Shown in pieces: positions 34,489-46,253 of a stretch of 64,000 nt of DNA (position 1 is its first letter; every line of letters begins with the position of its first letter). Source of the DNA: Climacium dendroides. Lineage: Eukaryota > Streptophyta > Bryopsida > Hypnales > Climaciaceae. The stretch spans positions 27,757,345-27,821,344 of the forward strand of contig OX467089.1 in NCBI GenBank assembly GCA_950106755.1, given 5' to 3'. The position numbers were made by a program, and so were the translations under genes. The notes under the pieces are model-generated. The model worked only from the letters and a program-made list of their open reading frames with translations, searched no databases and was not told the DNA's origin.

Positions 34489-35724
34489 TTAAGACCATGG
34501 AGAGTACTGTCTAGAAAAATGCAAGTCTTCATGTTGGACATGTATCCACTTGGCGATTTCAATGCTGCCAGCCTCTCTAAAAGTTTTCTTGCCCTCCTCA
34601 GTTAAAATGTACGATGCCTTTGGTATATGGAATGCTCTATCTACTATCTCCATTCTCCTAATATGCAATGATTGCTTGCAACCTACTTCTCGCATGTCTT
34701 CCCGAATAGCAGGTCCGTCTTTCATTCCAAATACAGTCTTTAGTAAGTTTTCAGTGAAATTCTTCTTACAGCACATAGTGTCCAATGTATGCCTGATTAA
34801 CAACTTCTGCACGTTCACATATAAAGTGGAGGTCAACATCTCATAGATATGAAATGAAAGTTCTCACTATTTTTGAAGAATGACAGCTCACTAGAAGAAA
34901 CACATGTTTTTGGTGACAAGTCTTCATCTTTTGAAACGGATTTTTTTTGGCATTTATGTTGACATTTAGTTGTTTTTACTTCAACAATATCATCCAATGA
35001 ACATCATAGAAAACATTAAAAAAATTACATGTCAACATAGATGCCAAAAAAAATCTATTCCAAAAATCAAGGCTTGTCATAAAAAATATGGATTTCTTAT
35101 AGTGGCTGCTCAAGGTACATGTCTATCACATTTCCTTCAATGTCATTTGTCAGATGGGGTCATCCAATTATTTTATGCGCCCAACGAAATTCAAATTGAA
35201 GACACAAGATTGTGATGTACCTCCTAGTAAGGCAATCTGAAAAGAATGGAATGTCATTTAACACCCCGTACTTTAACAAGGTTACTTTGACTTCCAGGAA
35301 CTCCTCCTACGGAAATCCACCGCTCCCTCACTTGTCCACACTGTTTATAGTCGCTTCCAAAGACTCTGCACGGCTTGTTTCGATGCTTTTGTTTTCTATT
35401 GAAAGACTGTGACATGAATTTGAAAGAATGCCTAGAAGATAGATAACGACGGTGACCTTAAAACGCATTTTTCTTCAAACTCTTTGAGAACCGGGAATTT
35501 GCCTTTGGTCTACACACAGGGCATCTTTGATATCCTTTGGTGGCACATCCAGAGATCAATCCGTATCCTGGATAGTCATGAATTGTCCAAAGAAGTATAG
35601 CTCTCAAAGTGAAATTTTGACTTCTTGGGCTTTTAAACATGTTTACAGCGGGAACTCCTTTCCAGAGAACAGCGAGTTCGTCAACTAGAGGCTCCAAATA
35701 TATATCTAAGTTTGCACTCTTCAT
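34489..35724 (-). pseudogene. Degenerate CACTA TNP2-type transposase
   Basis: On the minus strand, 35724-35458 encodes N-L-D-I-Y-L-E-P-L-V-D-E-L, then L-L-W-T-I-H-D-Y-P-G-Y-G, then C-A-T-K-G-Y-Q-R-C-P-V-C. This is the hallmark of the Transposase_21/TNP2 core of En/Spm elements. Further along, 34839-34489 encodes K-D-G-P-A-I-R-E-D-M and A-S-Y-I-L-T-E-E-G-K-K, matching the downstream TNP2 region (K-D-x-x-x-A-R-x-D-[LM], then Y-x-L-[ST]-x-E-E-K). The interval is broken by frameshifts and by the MITE at 34889-35104. Only a fraction of the normal transposase is left. Confidence 0.75.
34889..35104. mobile_element. 216-bp CACTA-type MITE inside the TNP2 remnant
   Basis: CACTAGAAGAAACACATG at the left and CACTATAAGAAATCCAT (reverse complement of the right end) start terminal inverted repeats of about 75 bp. 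GCT flanks both sides (34886-34888 and 35105-35107). Confidence 0.8.
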
Positions 35725-37200
35725 AAGAAAGATCTACCATCTAATCTAATTACCTTTAACTAAAAACTTTGTCTTGGTACTCTGAATCCTATTTGTAATT
35801 TGACCCTATGGTATTTTATCCTATTTTCAATAATTCAAAAGGAAGGGAAGAAATTAATGTTTTACCTCAAAGTTGGGTTCGTTGTTGAGGTAATTGTAGG
35901 CATCGTGGAACGCTCCATCATCCGCCATCTTCCAAAATCATTTGATATTTTTGCCCACGGTTTAAAAGAGGGGTTTAGATACTCTTCTAAGTCCTATTTT
36001 TCTCTAACTCCTTTCCTCCTTCTCTTTATCTTTCCTTCTTTTCTTTTCCTATCTTCACTTATTTCACGTACTTCAAAAAATACATAAATTGACCCAACAC
36101 ACTTGATCAATGTACTTCAAAAAATACATAAATTGACCCAATACACTTGATCAATCTTCTTCTGATTTCTCTTATCTCAATTCTAATTGGTTGTTCTAGA
36201 TACTTGAGATTCTCCTTCTTCTTCAACTTCAACTATAATAATCTAACAATTTGGTCTTCAATTTACAATTATCATTCCTATTGAGTTTTTGAACTCAAAC
36301 TTAGTCTAAGCTAGAAGAGTTGAAAGAGTGGTGAAATAGAACTTTGTTTTGCATTCTTCCTTGCTAGTCACACCTCCCTAATCTATCCTTCTTCCCTTCT
36401 AATCTATTTTCTAATTTCCTTATCAAATGCCTTAGCTCTCAGTCTGACTTTTGACAGCTTACTATTTTTAGACTTCTAATATGTTTTCCTTGTAGAGGCT
36501 AAAACTAGCTTTCTAAGTTGATGTGGAACTTGCAAATCGGACTTTCCCAATAGAAGTTATGCATGGATGAAGTTTTAAGTCCTCATTAGTGTTTGAAACT
36601 TCATCCGCTTATAACTTTCTCAATTCAATTCGGTTTTCTTTGTACTTTATGTTGTTGAAAATTTCTTAGCCTCTACTATTATATTCTTAACTCTAATCTA
36701 TACTATAACCCCCATCTAATGGTCTGACTTTGCTTTTAGCCTCGGCTCTACATACACTCTAACTCTCAGACTAACTTTTGTTAGTTTATTATTTTTAAAC
36801 TTCTAATATGTTTTCCTTGTAGAAGATAAAACTAGCTTTCTAAGTTGATGCAAAACTTGCAAATATAACTTTTCTAGTAGAAGTTATGCATGGATGAAGT
36901 TTTGAGTCCTAATTAGTATTTGAAACTTCATCCGCTTATATTTTATTCATTTTAGCTCAGATTTCTTTGTATTTTATGTTTCTGAAAAGCTCTTGACCTC
37001 TACTATGAGATTTTGAACTTCAATTTGTACTGACCTTTCTTCTTAGCGGCCAGACTACACCTTTGGTCTCGGCCCTAAAGAAAGACTAATATTAAAAATG
37101 ACAACTTGACCAAACTAAGGCCAAAAGGCCTAACTACATAGAAATGATAAAAAAAAAGGAGAGGTTCAAAGCTTCGCCGTTAAAATGAAAATAACTAAGA
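35725..37200 (+). repeat. AT-rich DNA with two direct duplications
   Basis: ACTTCAAAAAATACATAAAT and the following 25 bases are repeated in tandem (about 36069-36113 and 36114-36157). A longer pair starts at 36436 and 36773 (offset 337 bp, about 170 bp long; shared blocks CTTCTAATATG, TTTTCCTTGTAGA, GAAGTTATGCATGGATGAAG and TTGAAACTTCATCCGC). No gene is supported. Confidence 0.75.
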
Positions 37201-37700
37201 GTTCAAATCCCACGAAGTCAAAGCTTCGCCGTATTTTAAAGAATATACAATTTCCTCCTTCACTCTAAAACATGCAAAGTCAAAGCTTCGCCGTATTCTA
37301 AAGAATATACAATTTCCTCCTTCACTCTAAAACATGCAAAGTCAAAGCTTCGCTGTTCCAAATGAGACAAGAAAATTACAAGGAAATACTCCCACTTCCA
37401 CTACAAGTTAGTACAATCATAAAACAAAACTCTAGAGACCTCCACAAAGCGGCATCACCAAGGTACGGAGTGGGGTTTCTCTTTAGGATTAGTACAAGCC
37501 AAAAATTCAACAATAATGATCCAAAACCCAAGTTTCAATGACAAAAAAACAACCAAGATGAAGCCAAGATTTGAAAGAATTTGGCCAAGGACAACACGAA
37601 GGAATTAACTTATCGAAAGAAAACACATTCATGGGCTAAAGGCTCCCCTAAGCGGCATCGCCAAGGTACGGAGGGGAATTCCTTTAGGATTAGTAAGATA
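37201..37700 (+). repeat. Short direct duplications
   Basis: GTCAAAGCTTCGCCGTATT with about 45 following bases occurs in tandem near 37217 and 37278. GCGGCATC(A/G)CCAAGGTACGGAG occurs near 37450 and 37652. No coding sequence. Confidence 0.75.
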
Positions 37701-40038
37701 ATTCTACAACAACTCAATCCAACACAATAAGTCCACGAAAACACAATGACTCAAATCAAACTTGAAAGGACCCCAATGTCCTTCAAGAGAGTTTGAAAAG
37801 TATCAACAATGGGCTTAAAATGCCCGAAAAACACAAGAATTTGGCAACGTGGCCGAAAATTGGCCAAAATCCAACTTAATGGATTCAAATGAAATGGGGC
37901 GGTTCAAAATGAACCTAAGGGGTGTTTTGAGAGGAGAATGGGTACCCTTATATACTCTCCCAAGGGTACCCCCCTCCTCTCTTTTCCTACAAGGTAATCT
38001 TATCAATTAAGATTTTCATCTAATTTGCCCAATTTTCACTTTTACGTTGGTCCAAATTCCTAACTTTTGGAGAAATTCTCCAAATCAAAAACGGATTGTG
38101 CCATTGGCTTCAGAAGGCCATTTTTAGTCTTAGGGAATTCTCCACCCCTTTTTTCTACGTCAAAATCACAAAGATTTTTAGGTCTAATTGGAAGACCAAA
38201 ATTGGATAAAAATCCAGCTTTTGGAGATCAACTTTTCTAAGAAAAGTAACTAGCCTAGGCTCTTTAGTAGGTGTAAGGGAGTAAGAAAAGACCCCGCTTC
38301 GACCTTAATCCGATTCCGTATGCTCCCCGTACGCCGGTCAACTCCACGATTAATCTTTAAATTTGCCAATTTTGGAGGATCTTGATGGTTTTGCATCTTT
38401 TGACTATCGGAATGCTACGAAACTTGTTGGAGCTTGTTATTAACATAAAAAAAAGCTACCCTAATTTTTAGTGAGATTTTACCGCTGTCTGGGTAATTTC
38501 TAGGAATTTCCCATCATTACTTCCAACGGTTGACTACTCGGAAAAAGATCTTTTGAAGATCAGAAAAAACCGAGAATTTTCATGGAACCTCTCATGGAGT
38601 TCCACAAGGGATGTGCAAACTCATATTCCCATTTTGCACATCTAAGGAAGGAGAATCAAATCCTGCTATCTCCTTTAACTTCCGGTAAAAAGGGAATCTT
38701 CCAAATAGAAGGGAATCTTGGCGAGCCGATTGCTCCGTTGGACTTCTGGCATGATTTTCACTTTGAACTACCGTACTTAAGTTGTAGATGCCCTCCTATG
38801 ATTCGTCTTGAGTTTTCTTCACCTGCAGGCTAATAATTGGAGTTTCTACTATTTTGTCAATGGAATGGGAAAATTGAAACCTCTCTTTGGGAATCTATAC
38901 TAAGGTTTTTATATAGTTCCCTTGGACCAATTTGGTTAGGATCTATCACTGAAAGGCAGGTTTAGACAAGTTGGACAATTTCTACTAAACATGGTTATTT
39001 TGTACAATTTCTGGGTTTCTACCCTATCTACATGCAGGATTTGGTTACAAATAACAAGAAATGCCTCAATTAGGACCAATGGTCATATTGGTATGTGACA
39101 TCTCCGTTTTGGTTATTCACTCTTTTTTGGGCTTTTTGTATATAAAACTACACTCAAAACTTTATAAAATCCCAAAAAAACAATTCCGAATCATGAGTGA
39201 CCAAATGGGCACTTACAGGCAACTTGAAGATTCACCCTGAAATAGAAAAAAAATTTCACCCATCTCAATAGCATGGCATTTCTTAGGAAAACAATAGCAA
39301 AAATCACCTCAGATTCTCTGCTCAAACAAAGCATTAAAAAAGCATGAAAGAACAAGCGATTTTCACCAAGAAAAAACGCAATTAAATTCAACAGAGAGCA
39401 TTGAAAGCGTAGATCATATACAATACTGCACCCTAAACTTGAAAGGAGAAGCTCCATGGAATCACAAGAGCGAGATTTTGACAATACACAACACTACAAC
39501 AACCACGCAACCGCAAATGTAACTCAGAAGCTTTTCTCCGACGTAGGAGAAAATGCAGCCAAACCTCAACAACTCACTAGGTACTCCTCATAGAGACGAG
39601 ACACTCAACACCCAACACCCAACATTGAACACCCAACACCCAACATCAAATACGATTTGTAAGGTTTCTGATTTCATGGAGAGGTAGTCTGATAGCACTA
39701 CGCAATGTAGGCCCCAATTCACTCAAGTACCAAAGAAAGTTAGTCTGGTGTGTTCTACCTACACCACAACAAGTACTCAAACCAATTAATCATCTTAGAT
39801 ATCTAATCCAATAGCACTGCACTTCCGTAAATTCCACGAATTTATAATATCATCGTCGTCATCATCCTACACTCAGAAGGTGTCATAGATGAGGACTGAT
39901 AAAGACAACTCTCCGTAATCTTATCATCCACCATACCAAGAAAGCCAACAGATATAATTTTCAGTCATACCATTCTTCTATCACGAAGATAGTGATCCCT
40001 TCAACCTAGAAGCTAATCCTCAACCTAGAAGACTTAAA
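37701..40038. other. Intergenic DNA; short CACCCAACA microsatellite at about 39602-39650
   Basis: No coding frame was convincing on either strand. The only structured feature is a run of CACCCAACA-type 9-mers. Confidence 0.5.
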
Positions 40039-42854
40039 CTAGTAGTCAGCAAATAAGGTTGCAGCTACTTGAACATTACATTCTAAGCTCTGCATGAACA
40101 GGCACCCTAAAAATACGAAAGCGACAATCGGCTCAAAGAGGGACCAGCGAGTTAGAAAGGTTGAACTGCAATGGTAAACCTCATCCTCTTCAGCACCATC
40201 AGCAGCTCCGATCATCCGAGACTGATGAAATCTTGGCTTAATATCCTGATAATATAGAAACAAACAATTATTGAAGCACGATCGTCAATGCTGGCGTATG
40301 GTGATACATTGACTACATCAACCAGCAAGACGTAGATCTTGTTATGTAAATGGCATCAACAAAACACTCGTAACAACTTGGAGCGATTCAAAACTTGCCA
40401 ACTCCATCAAACAGATTAAATTATAACCAAGAGAATAAGAAATACTGGGTACCTGCTCTCGGTCAGGTGCATTCTGAAAACCCTAAAAGATCAACAAAAA
40501 AACATTAAAAGCTTGGAGTGGAACTACCAGAAAATGAAATAGTAACTATAGCGGAGCAAAGATCAGACACAGAAGGACGACTCGACTACCTCAAAACTAG
40601 AATCACAGCAAGGAGAACTTATAATAGCTTACATCCTCATCTTGCAAACCTTCGTCATCATCCGCATATGCCATGTTGTCCAATAAAATCTGTAATGTCG
40701 ATGATACAATCATCAAAAGTTGTCCAGCAAAGAAATTGGCACTATCAAATCCAATATCATAAATAGTACCTTTGGTCAACTTACACCCATCATCATAATG
40801 ACCCTAACTATCTCATCAGGTTTAACTTCAATACCAAGTGTAGAATGAGCAGAACAAATCATTTGTTATAGAAACAAAAATTTTACCATGGTAACCATCT
40901 ACATAACAAAGTGCATCCAAAGTGTTACCACCACACACCAGATTTCACCATCCACATCCAACAACAACAAAACAAACATGGTGAATTCGAATCCTCTCCG
41001 AAAACAAAAGCCAACAAGCTACACAGCTACATCCAACTACTCGTGGTAAGCATCCACGGACGTGCATGTCCAACAAAATAAGCAAACAAACTAAGCACTT
41101 TCCATCGAGGTCAAACGAGTTCAAGCCCATATCTCGATAAAACAGCGATTGAAAACTCCACCTACCAGGGTGGATGAAAACGAACTGCTGTCGGGATTGA
41201 ACACAGTCCGAGTCCTTACAAGACTTCTGCTCACTTCGCTGGCGCTAGGGCGTCCAACAGACATCTCCGCCACATCATCATCCCACACCCCGGATGAATG
41301 ACCATGTTCGTAGGACTCACTGTCCGCGAACGAAGAGTTGACCTCCTCGAAGACCGCCTAAATCATACTAGCAAATGATGGCCTGTCATATTCAGGTTCC
41401 TCCACACTTGAGGAGGATGCAAAAACTCCAGAGTCCAGGGAATTTGACTCTTCAACTTCACATGTGACACTATGCGGGACCAAATTGTTGGTTGTATCCT
41501 CTGTATCATCTGCAGTCGAAGTATCATCCACAGAAGCCACAGACTCAACCTCGACATCCAAACATTCAACAACTTCTTCTAAAGAATACTTCCCCTTAAT
41601 GCACATAGTAACCTATAATGAACAACGATAGCGACGGCAAAGAATTACAAAAAGAAACAAGTTAAATAAGGAAACTCTTGCTTCCCAGACGAATCTCTTC
41701 AATAAGGGCTCAACCGACAAAAAAGCAAAAAAACACGAAATTCTCAATCACAGCCAGTCCAAGGTTGCACCATGTGTAAGGCAATCACCGGGACAAACCC
41801 AAACTCCAACCTCACGAGTATGGAAACCCAAACTAGGGATGCTTCTTCCCAATTGCTGAGATTGAGGCCATTCACAATTAAATGGCTCTCTTCACTAGCC
41901 ACAACAACAAGCGGTCTTATAGACAACAAGTAAGGACTCCCAAAGAGACTCAAGGTCCTACAATCAACGATCTCATCTACAAATACACAAAGAGAACATC
42001 AATCTGCAATCTTGAATCCCCATAACAAAATATAAAATACGCACGTCAATCTAGGCTAAAACTCTTCATGCAGTGATCAAAATCAATCACACTTTTCGGT
42101 AGTAAAATGCACAAAAAAAGCTGATGAAATGCACACATTCTCACCATCAACAACGAAAACCCTAAACCGACCAACTTACACCTCAATGCGTCCGATACAC
42201 CAAAAATCGAAATAGCCCAGGCTCAGGAGTCGCTTCACACTTCCAAACAAGTCGCTAATCAACTGCCAAAGAAAAAACATCGAGTTAACCGTCCCGCTGT
42301 GCCACGGAATGCCCCAAAGATACGGACACTTAAACCAAACACAAAGAGGGCGGGATTGCAGATGGAAGAAACAACAGTCGCAACGATCGGGCTCACTTCA
42401 AAGAAACTAGGGCCTTCAAAGCAGGCCCTCAAACGAAGTAATAGCGGACAACATAAAATACTCACCTCAGCCCATGCAGATGAAGGCATGGATAAAAACA
42501 GGATGAAAATGATGCAATCGAGTCTAATGAAGCCCTCCATGTTTGACGGTCGATGAGAGAGCCACTCGTCAATCTGAAAGTAGAAAGGTTAACAAGGACA
42601 GACACAATCAGGCAATCTCCTTGAAGATGGGGAGCCTAGCACTACTACTGTACACATCAAACACAGCACACTAGAAATAATACTCTCCAAACTTGAAATT
42701 CCAACAACCAGATCGTCAAAAATGACAAAGCAAATGCTCGAAGAAAACGAAGTACAAATGGCCCTAAAACCGAGCCCAAAAGCACCCGACTCCAAAGACC
42801 CTCAGGAAACTGCCCCGGATGCTTGTCAAAGAGCTTGAAGGAAATGCGGTTATT
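40039..42854 (-). pseudogene. SPL-like: C-terminal part of an SBP-box (SPL1/12-like) gene, decayed
   Basis: Minus-strand exons with good splice sites: 42854-42786 (R-I-S-F-K-L-F-D-K-H-P), 42573-42466 (D-E-W-L-S-H-R-P-S-N-M-E, then Y/F-I-R), 42262-42182, 42003 to about 41850 (L-S-I-R-P-L-V-V-V-A, then V-N-G-L-N-L), 41612-41166 (I-K-G-K-Y-S), 40689-40633, 40482-40453 and 40245-40039. The first five follow the order of the conserved region after the SBP domain of long SPL transcription factors. A frameshift near 41980 and a TAG at about 41362 break it. The SBP zinc-binding domain and ankyrin repeats are not found in the window. The last three exons are all phase 0 and end in a putative membrane segment (F-E-P-I-V-A-F-V-F-L-G); I do not recognise them, and they may belong to another gene. 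Confidence 0.65.
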
Positions 42855-43029
42855 CTGCAAACACACACACGAAGGATTCAACCATCAGAATACACCATTA
42901 AAAAAATCACGCAACGCCAAACACCAAGTCTGGATTTGCATCAAACTCCAAGACGTGCTCGGTGCCTTCCATGCATACGCTAAAACTACCACCAGGATGC
43001 ATACCTCCCATTCAATAGGCGGGGTGCCG
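42855..43029. other. Junction between SPL exons and the retroelement-like repeat
   Basis: The CCGGA-rich repeat, read on the minus strand, ends near 43030. SPL-like coding sequence begins at 42854 on the same strand. Confidence 0.4.
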
Positions 43030-44896
43030 GACAATTGTTAACGTGAGTCGGAACCTGATCCAAAATCCAACCCAGAACCCGATCCCAAACCCGTTTTGGA
43101 AGCGTCACAGACCTGCTCGGATGGAGGCCGCTGCAAATCTATTGACGGATGATGTAGAGAAGCCTGAACTTGTTTGGACTCCAACAATGAACGATGATGG
43201 GAAACCCTAACTCCCTTCTGGACGGGGACTACTGGAATTATTTTCCTCATTCCTATCCGGACGCTGATCGAGGAAGTTTCTTGTCCATTGGAGCCTGATC
43301 AGCAACGACTCTTTGCACCAACGGTTGGGCGTGGGCGAAACCATTCGCCGAAGTATTGATGCCCTGTCCCACTGCTAGGGCAGCCATGCTCTGTAGCATA
43401 GATAGGGCCACGTTTGCCAACAACTAGGCGAGATCTAGGCCACTGGGTACCCTCAAAAAAGATGGCAACAATAACCCACCTACAGAAACTAGGGGAATTG
43501 CGTGACTACCCGATGCTTCGGGATGTGATGACTTATAGGGCAAAGGACCGCCGCTTACATTGCCGTTCAATGCAGTACGATTGAACATATTTCCTTGGAC
43601 AAGCAAGGCAGCCTGCTTTAGATTTGTCGTACGCGTAGTTAGCCGTAAGTATCCTTACAACGACAAATTGTTGCAAGATGACACAAATTATCGTTCCAAG
43701 AAACTCTAGTATGATATCAATGGAATTAGAAGTATCCGGATCGTGACTACTCACTTAATCCCCCTTGTTTCACTTCCCTACCTCGTTTCAGAAACTCAGT
43801 ACATTCCGGATTCCATTCCGGATCCGGACCACATCTGGAACTTAGTTCCAGCTCTCTTCCGCTACTGGTTTTTGATGCCTCCGTTTTACCTTCAGAGGGT
43901 CCGCCCTTGATCTAGAAAGGGGTGGGGACTCACCACTTGTGTAACTAACCTCTCTACATCCAAATCCTAACTAACAACACACCCAAGACAACACAATTGT
44001 AGGAGGAGGGAGGAGTATTCTCTCACAGTTTCCGGATTGGCCAATCCGGAAACAGGTCACACAAAGAAATTCTCACACCTCTCGTACTACAACGACGGAT
44101 CCGAATTCATAAACCTAAGGGAATAGATTTTCAAGGAGAAGACAATGTACTGAGGTGGAGGTTGGTAGACCTTCCGAAGTAGGGGGAGATCCTTTCCTCT
44201 GGCGGTCGCTTACCTCCGCATGGAACCTCCCTGGTTCCGGACTCGCAGGGACCTCTACCTCTCTTACTTGGATCGCCGTTCCGGCAATTTAAAGGCACGT
44301 AACGCTCACACTCCCTTACTCAGCTTGCATCCTTCCTGACTAGCTCAACACCCAAGAGATCTGTGGTTCAATATCCGGATTCCTCCTCTCCCTCCCTTCT
44401 CTTTCTCCAGTACAAGGATACAACACACATGCATATACTTAGCCAAAGACTCTGTTTAAGTAAAGTGCAGCTAGAGGCACCCTCGTTGACTTAGATTAAG
44501 AAAAGAAAATTGCAATACATACGTGAAAGCACTAAGATGGAATTGAGATGGAATGGAATGGCAGACCACTAACTTGCCATTAAAATACTAACTGAAAAAC
44601 CCAAAGTCAACTCCCAAAAACCTGACAGGAAAACCCCGAAAATCTAGGCCACCAATCACTGAACCTCCGAAATATCCGGAAAGGCTAATTATTGCCGTCC
44701 GAGATTGCCGGATTTCCCCGAACTATACGCCTAAGATTCCGGAAACAGGGCCCACGCTCGGAAACCCATTCCGGATCCGATACTACTCTTCCTACGAATT
44801 CTAATGCCTTGGCTTCCGTCCTTTCTTCAAGCGGCTACCCGCTTGACTGGTTGGCATCCCCTTCATACTTTTAGCTGGAGTTGTTTTTGTTGTTGC
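43030..44896 (-). repeat. 3' region of host copy 2 (minus strand), including a small second ORF
   Basis: CCGGA-rich, with the TTTGTGTGACCTG block shared with copy 1 (here near 44050-44060, minus strand). A second reading frame on the minus strand runs from 43606 (M-L-V-Q-G-N-M-F-N-R) to a TAG near 43424 and on to about 43262. It has no recognisable domain. Long terminal repeats could not be delimited. Confidence 0.5.
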
Positions 44897-45732
44897 TCAA
44901 GTCTGGATATGACGCATTGCGGGAGACGGATCGTTGTCCCCTTCAGTTCCGGAAGTGGAGTGTGCACTCTCTTCCTCGGAATCGTCAATGACTTGAACTT
45001 CCTTCTCCTTCTCTGGCGGTGTATCCTCCAATGTCGCGGGTTCGCTTCTCTTTTCCGGTGTGGTCTTTTGCATATGCGAGAATCCTTCCGGATTGGTCAT
45101 TCCACCGATCCGGTTGATGAGGTCTCCTCTAACTTGCTGTCCTGGAACTTTGAATGTTCCGCTCATCAGGTTCGGCACTGTTTGTGACTTGGGAATTTCC
45201 GGAGTCGAGAATTTGGGTGGTCCCGGAACCGATTTCACGCTAGACTCAGGTTCCGGTTCCGAAGTTGGCCTCAAATTCAGCTCCGTCATCAGCATCTTGC
45301 TGGCGGAAGGCTCGACTGGCGTGAGTATCCCTCTCAATCCCTCCATTCGAGTTGCACGATCCGCTATTTGCCTCCCTGGAGTACCCGAGACAAAAAAAAG
45401 TTCCGAAAAGGTTGAGAAATCCATCACCTGATTTGGATCGATGGCCGCCAATAGCTGCCGAAGCTCCCCCAAAACTCGCTCTATCTTAGTAGTGAAGTCC
45501 ACGAGGATGGTCATTATCTTGGTTCCGGTGATGTGGCCTTCCGATATCATCTTCGAGTCAAACAAAGCCGCTTTCGTGATGACGTCGGCTTTGATGTCGA
45601 TTGCTTCGGATAGATTCTTGATAAGAGAGAGAGACTCCTTCTCTTTCTCCTTTGAAGTTGCCATTTTCCCTTCCGCCCAATTCAATTGGGCTTGGAGTTG
45701 GTTTCGTTCCGCCTCCAACTTCTGAATCCGGT
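44897..45732 (-). pseudogene. C-terminal half of host copy 2 ORF1, inverted
   Basis: The frame enters from the element B target site (R-I-Q-K-L-E-A-E-R-N-Q, a coiled coil) and runs to a TAG at 44899-44897, with an S/P/E-rich tail. It continues the frame that stops at 32239 on the other strand and matches the order of motifs in host copy 1. Codons upstream of 45732 on this strand are read-through into the transposon end and not part of the protein. Confidence 0.65.
45723..45732 (-). repeat. Target-site duplication of element B, host 3' side (inverted)
   Basis: TGAATCCGGT, the reverse complement of 32230-32239. Confidence 0.85.
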
Positions 45733-45911
45733 CAACGACGCTAGCATGCGAGCTTGGAGCGGGGAGCTTGTGAGCGGGGAGCATGGAGCCAAAAATTTCC
45801 CATTTTTTTCCCACTTTTTTTTTTTTGGCAAAAAATATTCAAAAAATTGATTTTTTTTGGCTGTTTAGGGTGAATTTGGGACCTATGTCCGTGTACCCCA
45901 TGACCGTGGAT
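45733..45911 (+). repeat. Element B transposase-side terminus and subterminal repeat
   Basis: The same outer heptamer type (YAACGAC), GCTAGC box, GAGC repeats, T tract and CATGACCGTGGAT unit as at 13914-14100. Confidence 0.8.
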
Positions 45912-46253
45912 GTATAGATGCTTATGCAAATTTTTAATCTGTTTTTGTAGAAAACTAGGCAATCTTGTCTTGTGAACATTGCCGTGGGAACTCTTCACCG
46001 TTTTCAGCACTCATGATACTTAGTATTGCCGTACGAGCAGGAATTTAAAACATTTTGTATTGCAAAGTTTCTTGCAATTAAAAATAACGGCAAAAACTTT
46101 AGAGGGTTTAGGAAAGGCATTGGCCAAAATTGATACGTCAGTGGAAATATAGATGGAACTTTTGATGGGAAAATTTGGCATAAGAATTTTGCAACTGTAA
46201 TATATAAAGAAGAGTTCATTACAACTGAAGTGCATACAGAAACGTGTCTATGC

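Noticed and set aside
37815..38833. Short open frames on both strands
   Set aside because: No motif, no conservation within the window and AT-rich codon use; probably chance.
45733..45814. N-terminal extension of the minus-strand host ORF starting at 45814
   Set aside because: Those codons lie in the transposon terminus; the host protein enters at the target duplication.
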